From: Colwellia sp. C1TZA3
Lineage (GTDB): Bacteria > Pseudomonadota > Gammaproteobacteria > Enterobacterales > Alteromonadaceae
Direction of reading: 5' to 3'
Assembly (NCBI RefSeq): GCF_007954265.1
Contig: NZ_VOLS01000013.1
Location: 22,259 to 86,258 of the forward strand
Length of the DNA: 64,000 nt
This document shows, piece after piece, positions 17,296-26,438 of the stretch. Made by a program: the position numbers and the translations under genes. The notes below the pieces were generated by a model, which was given only the letters and a program-made list of their open reading frames with translations, ran no database searches and was not told the DNA's origin. Every line of letters starts with the position of its first letter. Within the stretch, counting starts at the first letter, position 1.

Positions 17296-19650
17296 TTATT
17301 GTTCAACCTCTGCCTTTTTTTCTGTATCTTTTTCATCAGTACTTTTTAATTCAACGTTGTAGTCACGCATCATGTCTTTTTTCTTACGTTTGTATAAATC
17401 AAAGCGAGACTTAATTGGACGTGCTGGCCAGTAGTTGTTACTAACATCAACATCAGCTGTTTCCCAATTAGGGTCAATCGCAATACCGGTTATTTCTTGG
17501 TCACGAATAAATAATTTAGATACTTTTTTGCTGTCACGACGCCAAATTTCAGCCGGTAATGTGACCCGTTCAACGCTGTTATCAGCATAGGTAAGATCTA
17601 AAATAATCGGCATAACTAAGCCACCTTTATTTTCAAAATCAACAATGTAGAAGTTTCTTTCGTCAAGTAGTAGGTCTTTTTGCCATTGTTCTAATTTTTT
17701 ATGGCTTTTGTTATATTTATTACGTGCTTTATTGGTAGCGGTAAACTTGTCATGTTCGTTGTAAAAATCTAATAATTCAGGCTTATCATCCGTGCGAAGC
17801 CACTGGCCATTATTACGGACTTTACTAATAAAATCAGGTTGTTCATTGTATAGCGCTCGCTCCCAAGCTTCTTCTGTATCTGGGTTTTGGCTATTTGGGC
17901 GGTACAAGTGAATGTTACCTAAAGCAATATCAACATGATCTGTAGTGTAGAACCAACCACGCCAGAACCAGTCTAAATCAATACCTGAGGCATCTTCCAT
18001 GGTACGGAAAAAGTCAGCAGGGGTCGGGCGTTTAAACTTCCAACGTTGGGCATACTCTTTAAAGGCAAAATCAAATAATTCACGACCCATAATAGTTTCA
18101 CGTAAAATGTTTAATGCTGTTGCTGGTTTACCGTAAGCGTTGTTACCAAATTGCAATATTGACTCTGAGTTAGTCATGATGGGCACTTGGTTATCACTTT
18201 TCATGTAACTGATCATATTAGCGGCATTACCACGGCGAGAAGGATAGCCTTCTTCCCATGCTTGCTCAGCAACAAATTGTAGGAAAGTGTTTAAGCCTTC
18301 ATCCATCCAAGTCCACTGACGTTCGTCAGAGTTAACAATCATGGGGAAATAGTTATGACCCACTTCATGAATAATAACGCCAATTAGGCCATATTTAGTC
18401 TTGCGAGAATAAGTTTTTTCACCCGTTTTTTTATCTAACGTTGGGCGTGGGCCATTAAAAGTGATCATGGGATATTCCATGCCACCAACCGGACCATTTA
18501 CCGAGATAGAAACAGGATATGGGTAAGCAAAGGTATATTTATTATATTGTTCCATCGTATGGATAATGGCTTCAGTAGAGTACTTTTCCCATAATGGATT
18601 ACCTTCATTAGGGTAGTAAGACATCGCCATAGTGTCGGTTTTACCCCCTTGATAGCCTTGTGCGTCCCAAATAAACTTACGACTTGAGGCAAAAGCAAAA
18701 TCACGAACGTTTTTCGCTTCAAACTGCCAAGTTTTGGTTTTAGTTGCACGAGACTTTTCATTTGCTAAGGCTTCATCAGGTGTAATAACTAAAACCGGCT
18801 TATTGGCTTTTTTCGCTTTGGCTAAACGATTACGCTGAGTTTTTGTTAAGACCTCTTTCGGATTTTGCAAGACACCGGTTGCTGCAACAACGTGATCAGC
18901 AGGAACAGTAATGCTAACGTCATAATCACCAAATTCTAAAGCAAATTCACCGCTACCGATAAACTGCTTATTCTGCCAACCCATTACGTCATAATAGGCT
19001 GCTGCACGCGGGAACCAGCTAGCTACTTCGTAAAGGTAGTTATCATCCTCTTTAAAGTATTCGTAACCTGAGCGGCCACCGAGTACTTTTTGCTCATGTA
19101 ATTGGTAATTCCAATTAATGTTTAACGCTACACTATCACCGGACTTAAGTACTTTTGGCAGGTCGATGCGCATCATGGTGCCATTAATGACATAACTTAA
19201 AGCTTTGCCGTTTGAACCAGTAACCTGAGTAATATCATAACCACCCTGAAACTCGTCTGTTGCAATGGCATTGCGGAAACTGCTGTAAGTCACCTTTTTC
19301 TTTGGCGCGGTTTGGGTTGTTTTTGCCCCCGAATTTTCTGCTAATTTATTTTGGTCTAATTGCAACCATAAGTAGCGCAGGGTATCAGGAGAGTTGTTGG
19401 TATAATCAATCGTTTCACTGCCTGATAACGTTTGTTTTTCATCATCGAGTGTAATGTTAATTTTGTAATCAACCTCTTGCTGCCAATACTGATGGCCCGG
19501 TGCACCAGACGCGGTACGGTAAGTGTTGGGCGTTGGTAAATTCTCTTCCAGTTGACGAAATTTATCGTCACTAATACTATTTTTTGCTAAGGCGTGGCCA
19601 CTAGCAGCAATACAAAGACAAAGTAAGGCTGATTTAATTGAATATTTCAT
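17296..19650 (-). CDS. M1 family metallopeptidase, secreted
   Basis: 784 residues. Signal peptide MKYSIKSALLCLCIAASGHALA. The N-terminal beta domain (INITLDDEKQTLSGSETIDYTNNS) is followed by the catalytic domain with exopeptidase-like GGMEYP, zinc motif HEVGHNYFP near residue 430 and the third ligand in WMDEGLNTF 18 residues on. This is the gluzincin M1 arrangement. The C-terminal part includes a charged tail rich in Lys/Glu. It probably trims peptides in the periplasm. First gene of a two-gene operon with the DUF6702 gene. Confidence 0.93.
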   Translation of the reverse strand: MKYSIKSALLCLCIAASGHALAKNSISDDKFRQLEENLPTPNTYRTASGAPGHQYWQQEVDYKINITLDDEKQTLSGSETIDYTNNSPDTLRYLWLQLDQNKLAENSGAKTTQTAPKKKVTYSSFRNAIATDEFQGGYDITQVTGSNGKALSYVINGTMMRIDLPKVLKSGDSVALNINWNYQLHEQKVLGGRSGYEYFKEDDNYLYEVASWFPRAAAYYDVMGWQNKQFIGSGEFALEFGDYDVSITVPADHVVAATGVLQNPKEVLTKTQRNRLAKAKKANKPVLVITPDEALANEKSRATKTKTWQFEAKNVRDFAFASSRKFIWDAQGYQGGKTDTMAMSYYPNEGNPLWEKYSTEAIIHTMEQYNKYTFAYPYPVSISVNGPVGGMEYPMITFNGPRPTLDKKTGEKTYSRKTKYGLIGVIIHEVGHNYFPMIVNSDERQWTWMDEGLNTFLQFVAEQAWEEGYPSRRGNAANMISYMKSDNQVPIMTNSESILQFGNNAYGKPATALNILRETIMGRELFDFAFKEYAQRWKFKRPTPADFFRTMEDASGIDLDWFWRGWFYTTDHVDIALGNIHLYRPNSQNPDTEEAWERALYNEQPDFISKVRNNGQWLRTDDKPELLDFYNEHDKFTATNKARNKYNKSHKKLEQWQKDLLLDERNFYIVDFENKGGLVMPIILDLTYADNSVERVTLPAEIWRRDSKKVSKLFIRDQEITGIAIDPNWETADVDVSNNYWPARPIKSRFDLYKRKKKDMMRDYNVELKSTDEKDTEKKAEVEQ

Positions 19651-20304
19651 GATTCCCCTGATGACTGTAAATCGAGTAATTTTTTAATAACCCCGTTTTA
19701 TAACATTTTTTTAACCATTAGGTCAGGCCGGCGCAGTGAAATATGCGATAAATTGCACAATAAATAGGTTAAGTTGTTGCTATTGAATGTTTATCATGGC
19801 GGAACCCATTAAGTACTAAGGAGTAACACTGTCGTTCTGCTCAATGCTTTCTGGCAGCTGTCTACATTATGGTATCTAATATTAATAGCCTTTTTCCCAC
19901 TTAACTCTCTATTGGATTTTAGTTATGCGAAGACTTTTAGCATCTATAGCGCTAAGTCGATGGTATAAATTTTAGAGATGTTGCTGATATTAATGGCTAT
20001 GTTAACCTTGAGCCGGTCAATGGATAATGCATCAAGGCTTGTTATTAACTCATGCTAGTAAATATGAAGCGATAGCAGTAACCGGTTAATAGACGATGCT
20101 TTTTTAAGCAGAATGAACTTGTTTACTTGCTATGTGGCATGCAGGATAAATTATCTTATAATTTTGTAATCTATAGTAAAAATAGGCTTGTTAAGTTCCA
20201 CTGGTTTTTTGTAGTAGTAAGGTATGTAAAACCAGTGTTTTATTCATTTATATTCAACCATATTTACCGATATTAAACCGAGTTACGTATAAAAAAGGAT
20301 TTTT
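19651..20304. other. Intergenic region upstream of the M1 peptidase, with a hairpin
   Basis: No gene is visible in 650 bp. It should hold the M1 promoter (minus strand) and that of the broken gene at 20305. A stem-loop with a perfect 10-bp stem, CACTGGTTTT (20199-20208) with AAAACCAGTG (20228-20237), lies 68 bp before the ATG at 20305; its role is unknown. Confidence 0.45.
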
Positions 20305-21011
20305 ATGTTTTCAAAATTTCTAAAATCAGTGCTAATTTTTAATCGTTCAGAAAATAAAGCGCCAAACTTTATCCTCGTCTATCTGTTAATCACTTGCTTG
20401 GCACAATCAAATTTTTATTACTTTTTTTGTCAGTCATGGCGATTTTAGTGAACGATTAAATGCTGCATTAGTTGAAAATTTTCATCAATATGTGGTGGTA
20501 CTTTTTTTTACCGTGTTATTTTTTATCCTTCGTTTGTCGATGCTTTACTTGCTTAATAAAACCGATCAATTTATTGAAGCAGATGAACCAATTAAAATTA
20601 AAGTAGGCAGTGACCAAATCGTTAAAGAAAATAAAGATGTTGTTCGCTTATTAGCGTTGTTGACAGAAAACAAAGCGCAATTAGCTAAAGTAAAAGCTCG
20701 TGAGGCTTTAGCGCAGGCGGATAAAACCAAGATAATAAGTAATACCAATCCCATTAAGTTATTGCTCACTTGTACTAGTTAAAATAGCTCAAGGCTGTGT
20801 TGCTCTCACTCCCAATAGCCAGCTATTGCTCAATCGAGCGCCTTACCTTGAGTTATTTTTCCTGCGCACAACAAGATCACAAACTTAATGGAACTGGTAT
20901 AACATGTTGGCTGCGCAAGCCGGGTTAGATCTAGCGTTGGCTGATATCGCTATATTGGGTCAGTCTAATGAAGAATTAAGGGCTAAACTTAATGAGTATT
21001 TAGTGGTTTAA
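20305..21011 (+). pseudogene. Broken membrane-protein gene (frameshift plus F2 insertion)
   Basis: A well-spaced AAGGA precedes ATG 20305 (MFSKFLKSVLIFNRSENK). That frame stops at 20446, but the protein clearly continues in the +1 frame from about 20399 (WHNQIFITFF, then a membrane helix VVVLFFTVLFFILRLSMLYLL and a Lys/Glu-rich tail). At 20743 an F2 element truncates this second frame. Removing the 157-bp element and one TAA restores an open frame ending at 21009-21011 (MLAAQAGLDLALADIAILGQ). The whole protein would be about 180 residues with at least two membrane segments. I do not recognise the family. The frameshift could be a sequencing error; the insertion is not. Confidence 0.75.
20743..20899 (-). 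repeat. F2 miniature element, copy 2 (157 bp), inside a gene
   Basis: Reverse orientation relative to the copy at 2876: starts TACCAATCCCATTAAGTT and ends CTTAATGGAACTGGTA, with TAA duplications at 20740-20742 and 20900-20902. It interrupts the 3' part of the gene starting at 20305, where its sequence adds TNPIKLLLTCTS and a stop. Confidence 0.93.
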
Positions 21012-21243
21012 GGGATAGATTTATAATTAATGATTAACAAAATTAAATTATTTAACTTTGTCTTATTAGTTGAATCTAAGGTTATATTTAAACAAAAAAT
21101 GGAAATTATTAGCATTGTCAGTGCCATAGCTAAATATTATTTCTTTTGTTTAGCATAGCTAAAGCCTCTATAATTGGTCAATATTTCAGTGGCTGTTATC
21201 TACAGCTACATTTGCTTTACACTTAAAGGTTTTTTATCACTTT

Positions 21244-22230
21244 ATGATTTCACATAAACTTTCTATTGCGCCCATGCTCGATTGGACAGATCGTCATTGT
21301 CGCTATTTTTACCGCGTCATGTCTAAGCAAACGGTGTTGTATACCGAAATGGTCACCACGGGTGCAATATTGCACGGAAAAGGTAATTACTTGGCATATA
21401 ACGAGCAGGAGCATCCCTTGGTGTTACAGCTTGGTGGTAGTGATGTTAATGCCATGACCGAATGTGCAAAAATTGCTGAGCAGCAAGGTTACGATGAAAT
21501 AAATATCAATGTTGGTTGTCCGTCAGACCGTGTGCAAAATGGCAAGTTTGGTGCTTGTTTAATGGCTGAGCCACAATTAGTTGCTGATTGTGTCGCTAGT
21601 ATGCAAAACGCGACTAAGATCCCCACTACGGTAAAATCTCGTATTGGTATTGATGACCTCGACAGTTATGAATTTTTACAGCAGTTTTTAACGACTGTTA
21701 GTGCGGCAGGTTGTCAGCATTTTATTATTCACGCTCGCAAAGCTTGGCTCAGTGGTTTAAGTCCGAAACAAAATCGAGATATACCGCCACTAGACTATCA
21801 AAGGGTTTATCAACTTAAACAAGACTTTTCAAAGCTTGAAATTTCAATTAATGGTGGCATAACCACCTTTGCACAAGCCAATGAGCATATGCAGCATATT
21901 GATGGCGTAATGATTGGTCGAGAAGTTTATCAAAACCCTTATATGTTAACTGAGGCTGATAATGAAATTTGGCAGGCTAGCGCTGAGGTTAAGTCACGAC
22001 AAGCGGTGCTTAATGAAATGGTTGACTATATTGACCGTCATGTTGCTAGTGGTGGCCGTGCCTGGCATGTGGCCAGGCATATGTTAGGTTTATGTAATGG
22101 TTTAGCCGGCGCTAGACAATTTCGTCGTTATTTAAGTGAAAATGCTAATGGTGAAAATGTTGGTGGTGAAGTACTGCAACAAGCCTTTGCTAAAGTATTG
22201 CAACTTAACCCTGACTTAACCCTGACTTAA
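21244..22230 (+). CDS. dusA: tRNA-dihydrouridine(20/20a) synthase DusA
   Basis: Flavoenzyme that reduces U20/U20a in the D-loop of tRNAs using NADPH. The TIM-barrel start APMLDWTDRHCRYFYR is typical of DusA. The catalytic cysteine lies in NVGCPSDRVQNGKFGACLM near residue 98; FIIHARKAWLSGLSPKQNR, NGGITTF and GVMIGREVYQNPY follow. Its 328 residues fit the family. The stop falls in a short duplication (TTAACCCTGAC twice). It is monocistronic. Confidence 0.96.
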   Translation: MISHKLSIAPMLDWTDRHCRYFYRVMSKQTVLYTEMVTTGAILHGKGNYLAYNEQEHPLVLQLGGSDVNAMTECAKIAEQQGYDEININVGCPSDRVQNGKFGACLMAEPQLVADCVASMQNATKIPTTVKSRIGIDDLDSYEFLQQFLTTVSAAGCQHFIIHARKAWLSGLSPKQNRDIPPLDYQRVYQLKQDFSKLEISINGGITTFAQANEHMQHIDGVMIGREVYQNPYMLTEADNEIWQASAEVKSRQAVLNEMVDYIDRHVASGGRAWHVARHMLGLCNGLAGARQFRRYLSENANGENVGGEVLQQAFAKVLQLNPDLTLT

Positions 22231-22917
22231 CCGTTATTTAAAGCTAATTTAAAGATAATTTAGCTTTAACCTTGGTTTGTTATCACTGAACTAGGTATTT
22301 TACATTCTGAAAATTTAGCACCACTCAGTGCTTTAAACGTCCCAATATTGTAAAGTCAGTGCTTGATTTTGGGACTTTTCTATTAGTTTCTAAATAGTGC
22401 TTTGCTTGGTTAATGTTTTGCATAAATATCACTATATATTAGTAAATTTAACCACGTCGCAGTGATATTAGCATCTACTTAGCATAGTTAATGCTTGTAT
22501 AAAAATAAATTAGTTTTAAAAACAATGGCTAAATTTTTATTTAGACCATTTAAAAAGATCACTTAGTTAGTTTGATTGGTATTACTGACAGCTTAAAAGG
22601 TATTATACAATGCTAAGTTTGACTCTATTATTTACCCTATTTGTGTTGCTAAGTATTTTTTTTTGGCAACCTCATTGAGTGTCGCTCATTTAGAACAAGG
22701 TAAATAATGCTTGTTAGCTGTTAGCTGCTACCTTAGGATGTAAAGTTAACGAAAAATGACTTAATATTGTTTATGGTTCTTTAGTAACATCGCTCATCAA
22801 TCTAACTGCATTTTATACATTTATTACGCTTTTAAAGCTCTCTTTAGCACTAAATACTGTACTTTCTTATTTAACTCAGCTAATTTTTCTTTATGCTCAT
22901 CAGTAAGAACTTAGATT
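22231..22917. other. Intergenic region between dusA and sseA, with a possible short ORF
   Basis: Mostly featureless. GTCCCAA and TTGGGAC around 22339-22376 followed by TTTT may form a weak terminator. At 22610 an ATG with AAGG nine bases upstream opens MLSLTLLFTLFVLLSIFF and stops at 22678. A run of nine T sits near its end; one base fewer or more there would extend it to a frame ending at 22707. This could be the leftover signal peptide of a decayed gene, or nothing. Confidence 0.35.
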
Positions 22918-23790
22918 ATGACGTATTTTCAGCAATTAATTTCTTGTATCGATTTGCACGCGATATTAGCTAGTAAAGATCTTGTGGTACTAGATGCGAG
23001 TATTCCACCTGTAGGTAACATGGCTGCGCCAGAATATAGTTGGCCTGAATATCGTCTGCCTAACGCTCGCCGTTTCGATTTAAATCAAGACTTTTCAGAT
23101 CTCACTAGCGATTTACCCCACACCATGCCATCAGCTACTCATTTTGAGCAAGCGGCAAAAGCGTTAGGTATTAATCAGCAAAGCCAAATTGTGGTTTATG
23201 ATGATTTAGGTTTATTTTCCGCCGCGCGGGTTTGGTATATGTTTAGAGCTATGGGCCATAAAAATATTGCCGTATTAAATGGTGGCTTACCTTATTGGTT
23301 AAAGTTAAATAAACCCATTGCTGATTTATCTGTTGATCTCCATGCTAAGCAGCAGCAAGTTATTGGTAATTTTATTGCTAAAGAACAAGTTGGCTATTTT
23401 TGTGACTGGCGTGAAGTTGCCACTCAAACTCATTCGCAAGCTGAACTTATTCTCGATGCTCGTGCTGAACGTCGCTTTAAGGGTTTAGATGCAGAGCCTC
23501 GTGTGGGTGTGCGTAGCGGTCATATGCCAAATTCAAAAAACTTAGCTTACAACCATTTGTTCAGCCAAGGGCTGTTTAAATCTCCTAATGAATTGGCAGA
23601 AATTTTTGCGCATATTAACGCCAATAAACAAGCTATGATTATGAGCTGTGGCTCAGGTGTTACCGCTTGCGTTTTGGCGCTGGCTGCAGACATTGTCGGC
23701 CATAAAGATGTGCGAGTATATGACGGTTCTTGGAGCGAATGGGGCTCGTTACCTAACACCACCGTTAAAACCTCCACGGATAACATTTAA
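22918..23790 (+). CDS. sseA: 3-mercaptopyruvate sulfurtransferase
   Basis: Transfers sulfur from 3-mercaptopyruvate to thiols or cyanide. Two tandem rhodanese domains are visible: an inactive N-terminal one (VVLDASIPP to VYDDLGLFSAARVWYMFRAMGH, with aspartate in place of the active Cys) and a catalytic C-terminal one. The active-site loop MSCGSGVTACVLA near residue 240 has the CG[ST]GVTA signature of mercaptopyruvate enzymes rather than the CRKGVT of thiosulfate rhodaneses. It has 290 residues, single gene. Confidence 0.93.
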   Translation: MTYFQQLISCIDLHAILASKDLVVLDASIPPVGNMAAPEYSWPEYRLPNARRFDLNQDFSDLTSDLPHTMPSATHFEQAAKALGINQQSQIVVYDDLGLFSAARVWYMFRAMGHKNIAVLNGGLPYWLKLNKPIADLSVDLHAKQQQVIGNFIAKEQVGYFCDWREVATQTHSQAELILDARAERRFKGLDAEPRVGVRSGHMPNSKNLAYNHLFSQGLFKSPNELAEIFAHINANKQAMIMSCGSGVTACVLALAADIVGHKDVRVYDGSWSEWGSLPNTTVKTSTDNI

Positions 23791-23943
23791 TAAAAAATAA
23801 GACTATTAGTACTGTCCCACCTATCTATGATTACGGCAGCGTTTATTTTGCCCTAATCATAGCGATAAATTCGCCTGCTAACCGCCTAGCTATAAATTTT
23901 ATTACAGTTACAAAGCTGCCAAGTAAAACCTTAAATTAATTAT

Positions 23944-24015
23944 TGGTCAATTTCACTAGTTTTAGTGTAGGTATTGACCATATTATAGTCTGACATATTA
24001 TGTCTGACGATAGCT
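23944..24015. promoter_or_regulatory. Inverted and direct repeats upstream of the psp promoter
   Basis: TGGTCAAT (23944-23951) and ATTGACCA (23973-23980) form an 8-bp inverted repeat with CACTA/TAGTG between. GTCTGAC then occurs twice (about 23989 and 24002). They lie 70-130 bp upstream of a sigma-54-type promoter, where enhancer sites for an activator such as PspF would be expected. The link to PspF is inferred only. Confidence 0.35.
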
Positions 24016-24075
24016 GCTTATTCCCTTATGTTTAAAATTATAACAATAACAATAATTTAAATATTTTTAATCAAT

Positions 24076-24091
24076 TGGCACAGCACTTGTA
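24076..24091 (+). promoter_or_regulatory. Sigma-54 promoter of the psp cluster
   Basis: TGGCACAGCACTTGTA matches the -24/-12 consensus TGGCAC-N5-TTGCA with one change, and has the same TTGTA -12 box I recall for the E. coli pspA promoter. It lies 73 bp before the first start codon of the cluster (24164). Between them a hairpin (CATAAAGAGTT 24112-24122 with AACTCTTTATG 24130-24140) would be in the 5' leader. Confidence 0.8.
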
Positions 24092-24163
24092 ATAGTAACG
24101 TCAGATAACAACATAAAGAGTTCACTATTAACTCTTTATGTTACTCACATAAGGATATTAATA

Positions 24164-24617
24164 ATGAAACTATTACAGAGTAAACCTATATTATACCAGT
24201 TCCATTAAGTTTGTGATCTTGTTGTGCGCCGGAAAAATAATTCAAGGTAAGGCGCTCGATTGAGCAATAGCTGGCTATTGGGAGTGAGAGCAACACAGCC
24301 TTGAGCTATTTTAACTAGTACAAGTGAGCAATAACTTAATGGGATTGGTATTATGCACCATTTTATTATCTTGTACGTTGCTATTTACGATTAATGCTTA
24401 TGCACAAGACGCTGCTTTAGAGAAAAGTTTAGCTGTAACCGTGCAGGCACAAAAACAGAAAATTCAGCGTGATCTTTCTGCAGAAATATCGCACTCAATC
24501 AAGGCTGAGCTAGATCGTTTTTCAATTCGCTACAGCACAGTGAAAACTCAAGCGTTAGCGGCGGTTTTAAAGCAAACAAAATTAGCACCAAAAAAACAAC
24601 AAACTTCAGAGTATTAA
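24164..24617 (+). pseudogene. First gene of the psp cluster, signal peptide split by an F2 element
   Basis: The original start is ATG 24164 (AAGGA eight bases upstream) reading MKLLQSKPIL; it now runs into F2 and stops after YQFH. Past the element the gene continues in frame with CTILLSCTLLFTINAYAQDA, so the ancestral protein was a short secreted one of about 99 residues with a normal signal peptide and a Lys/Gln-rich helical body. The element's right end supplies GTG 24324 and ATG 24339 in frame (MSNNLMGLVL then CTILL...), so a new 97-residue version is possible, though without a clear ribosome binding site. Function unknown; its place between the sigma-54 promoter and pspA suggests an envelope-stress role. 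Whether it is dead or rewired cannot be told from sequence. Confidence 0.75.
24194..24350 (+). repeat. F2 miniature element, copy 3 (157 bp), inside the psp cluster
   Basis: Starts TACCAGTTCCATTAAGTT, ends ACTTAATGGGATTGGTA, with TTA duplications at 24191-24193 and 24351-24353. It lies between the sigma-54 promoter and pspA and splits the first gene of the cluster. Confidence 0.93.
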
Positions 24618-24630
24618 TAGGAGAAATACC

Positions 24631-25293
24631 ATGGGTATATTTTCAAGATTTACCGACATTATTAACGCTAATATTAACGCTATGTTGGATAAAGCAGAAG
24701 AACCAGAGAAAATGCTCACGTTGATCATTGAGGAAATGACAGCAACCCTGGTTGAAGTGCGTTCGACAGCGGCTAAGCAAATTGCAGAAAAGAAAACAGT
24801 GATGCGCAATATTCGTGCAATGGAAAGTCGCGTTGCACATTGGCAGCAAAAAGCTGAACTGGCTTTAAATAAGGGTCGTGAAGACTTAGCCAAATCTGCG
24901 CTAGTTGAAAAGCAAAGTTGCACACAAAAGTTAACTGAGTTTCATGAAGAGTTAGGCCAATTTGATCAGTGTTTAAATGCGCTTCAGCTAGATAGTCAAC
25001 GTTTGCAAGATAAGTTAACAAAGGCAAAGCGTAAACAGGAAGCCTTTGCAACACGTCAGCAATCTGCAGAAGTGCGCTTGAAAGTGCGCGAGAAAGCTGC
25101 CACTAATAATATCGACCAAGCGATCAGTAAATTTGAGCGTTATCAAGAAAAAATTGACCGTGTTGAAGCACAAATTGAAGCCTATGATATGACATCGTCA
25201 AAAGCTTTAGATAGCCAATTTCGTGCGCTAGAAAATGATGAAAACATTGAACAAGCGCTTGAAAAATTAAAGCAAAAAGTAGCTAACGGTTAA
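24631..25293 (+). CDS. pspA: Phage shock protein A
   Basis: Coiled-coil protein of the PspA/IM30 (ESCRT-III-like) family that binds stressed inner membrane and, in enterobacteria, inhibits the activator PspF. 220 residues, almost entirely helical. The amphipathic N-terminal helix (MGIFSRFTDIINANINAMLDKAEEPEKML) is followed by long heptad segments (MRNIRAMESRVAHWQQKAELAL; LTKAKRKQEAFATRQQSAEVRLK). AGGAG precedes the ATG. It is second in the cluster behind a sigma-54 promoter; an F2 element now lies between promoter and gene. Confidence 0.95.
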   Translation: MGIFSRFTDIINANINAMLDKAEEPEKMLTLIIEEMTATLVEVRSTAAKQIAEKKTVMRNIRAMESRVAHWQQKAELALNKGREDLAKSALVEKQSCTQKLTEFHEELGQFDQCLNALQLDSQRLQDKLTKAKRKQEAFATRQQSAEVRLKVREKAATNNIDQAISKFERYQEKIDRVEAQIEAYDMTSSKALDSQFRALENDENIEQALEKLKQKVANG

Positions 25294-25443
25294 CTGGCGG
25301 TAATTATTAATGTCGACTTTGATCTTAGATAATCGTTGGTGTTATGTTGATAACGCCTGTGGTTAGTTATTTTATCGGCGTATTATTAATATTTTTTCAA
25401 TGTAATGTATAAAAGTGCCCAGTTTGGGTACGAGGAGTAAGTG

Positions 25444-25656
25444 ATGAGCTTTAATCGTGAATATTCAGTTAATAAAACCTTAACTAAAGATGTAATACAT
25501 AAAAAATTATCAGGTGTTTGTGGCGGTATTGCTAAGCATTACAATTTGCCTCGCCTAGCAGTTAGAGTTGGTGCCATTGTCGCTTTATTGATATTTCCTG
25601 TTGCCACAGGCGTTGCTTATCTAGTCGCGACGATGTTAATACCGACTAAAGCGTAA
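25444..25656 (+). CDS. pspC: PspC domain protein
   Basis: Small inner-membrane protein of 70 residues with the PspC signature LSGVCGGIAKHYNLPRLAVRVGAIVALL, followed by a second hydrophobic stretch VATGVAYLVATMLIP. In the Psp system PspC senses envelope stress and recruits PspA; here it is the short single-domain form. The frame also opens at GTG 25441, but ATG 25444 sits better behind GAGGAG (25431-25436). No pspB is present between pspA and pspC. The 150-bp gap after pspA has no feature. Confidence 0.9.
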   Translation: MSFNREYSVNKTLTKDVIHKKLSGVCGGIAKHYNLPRLAVRVGAIVALLIFPVATGVAYLVATMLIPTKA

Positions 25657-25695
25657 AGCATTAAGTTTGTTTAAATATGCTAAAGGGAGCAAGTT

Positions 25696-26034
25696 ATGTC
25701 ATTTTTTAAATCATTATTTCTAGCTATTTTTGCCACACTATTTTTAACTTATATTTTAGGTGTCAGCTTTATAGATTTATTTGATGTCGACATTTATATG
25801 GGAGAACAAGTAGTTGAACCTTTAAAGGCTATTAGTATCTCAGCATTAGTCGTGGTGCTACTGGTGTTAGTTGCCTTAGCAATAGTGATGAGTGTATTTG
25901 GTTCATTGATTTTTGTTGTTATGCTGCTGCTTGGGGGTTGTGCTATGTTGTTGGTTGGCGTGTTTTGGCCAATATTTTTAGTTGCTGGCGTTATATGGCT
26001 AGTGACACGAGATAAAGGCGCTGTTCAGTGTTAA
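25696..26034 (+). CDS. Hypothetical inner-membrane protein of the psp cluster
   Basis: 112 residues with three hydrophobic segments: 5-24 (LFLAIFATLFLTYILGVSFI), 46-66 (SALVVVLLVLVALAIVMSVF) and 70-103 (LIFVVMLLLGGC to VAGVIWLVT). There is an acidic loop between the first two. I do not recognise the family. GGGAG lies about seven bases upstream of the ATG, 39 bp after pspC on the same strand, so it is likely the last gene of the psp unit. Confidence 0.8.
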   Translation: MSFFKSLFLAIFATLFLTYILGVSFIDLFDVDIYMGEQVVEPLKAISISALVVVLLVLVALAIVMSVFGSLIFVVMLLLGGCAMLLVGVFWPIFLVAGVIWLVTRDKGAVQC

Positions 26035-26419
26035 TTTTTTCCGCCGATATTAATCTTAATGAAGATAAAATGTCAGCATAAAAGTTACAAATAATAATAT
26101 GTTCAAATTATCTAGTTGATTATTATGCTTATGTTCACGGCAAAACACTGACAGTAATAGCAATGACTTTCAGGGCGCTATATTGAATGTCTGATCAATA
26201 TAGCTATGAGAAAAAGGTCGCTAAAATAGTTTAACTGATTGGTCTTAACTAAACGTTTGAATGGTTTGGCTGTGTTTTCAACACTTGTGACAACTGCTTA
26301 GGTGTAAATTTTATTATTTTTGCATTGGTGATTAAAGAGTCTGATGGCAATTTAGCTCTCTTGTGTGCCGTTTTTAAGATTGTGCAGAGTAACTCATCAA
26401 TAGGACAAACATTATTGAT
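26035..26419. other. Intergenic region after the psp cluster
   Basis: No gene, terminator or repeat is recognisable in about 385 bp. Confidence 0.4.
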
Positions 26420-26422
26420 TAA

Positions 26423-26435
26423 TACCAATTTGGTA
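26423..26435. repeat. 13-bp F1/F2 end-to-end remnant
   Basis: TACCAATTTGGTA, the two element termini joined with one base between, with TAA on both sides (26420-26422 and 26436-26438). It looks like an extreme internal deletion or an imperfect excision of an F1-type element. Confidence 0.5.
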
Positions 26436-26438
26436 TAA

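Noticed and set aside
20390..20448. Programmed +1 frameshift in the gene at 20305
   Set aside because: No recognisable shift-prone codon and stop arrangement is present, and the gene is also interrupted by F2, so mutation or sequencing error is simpler.
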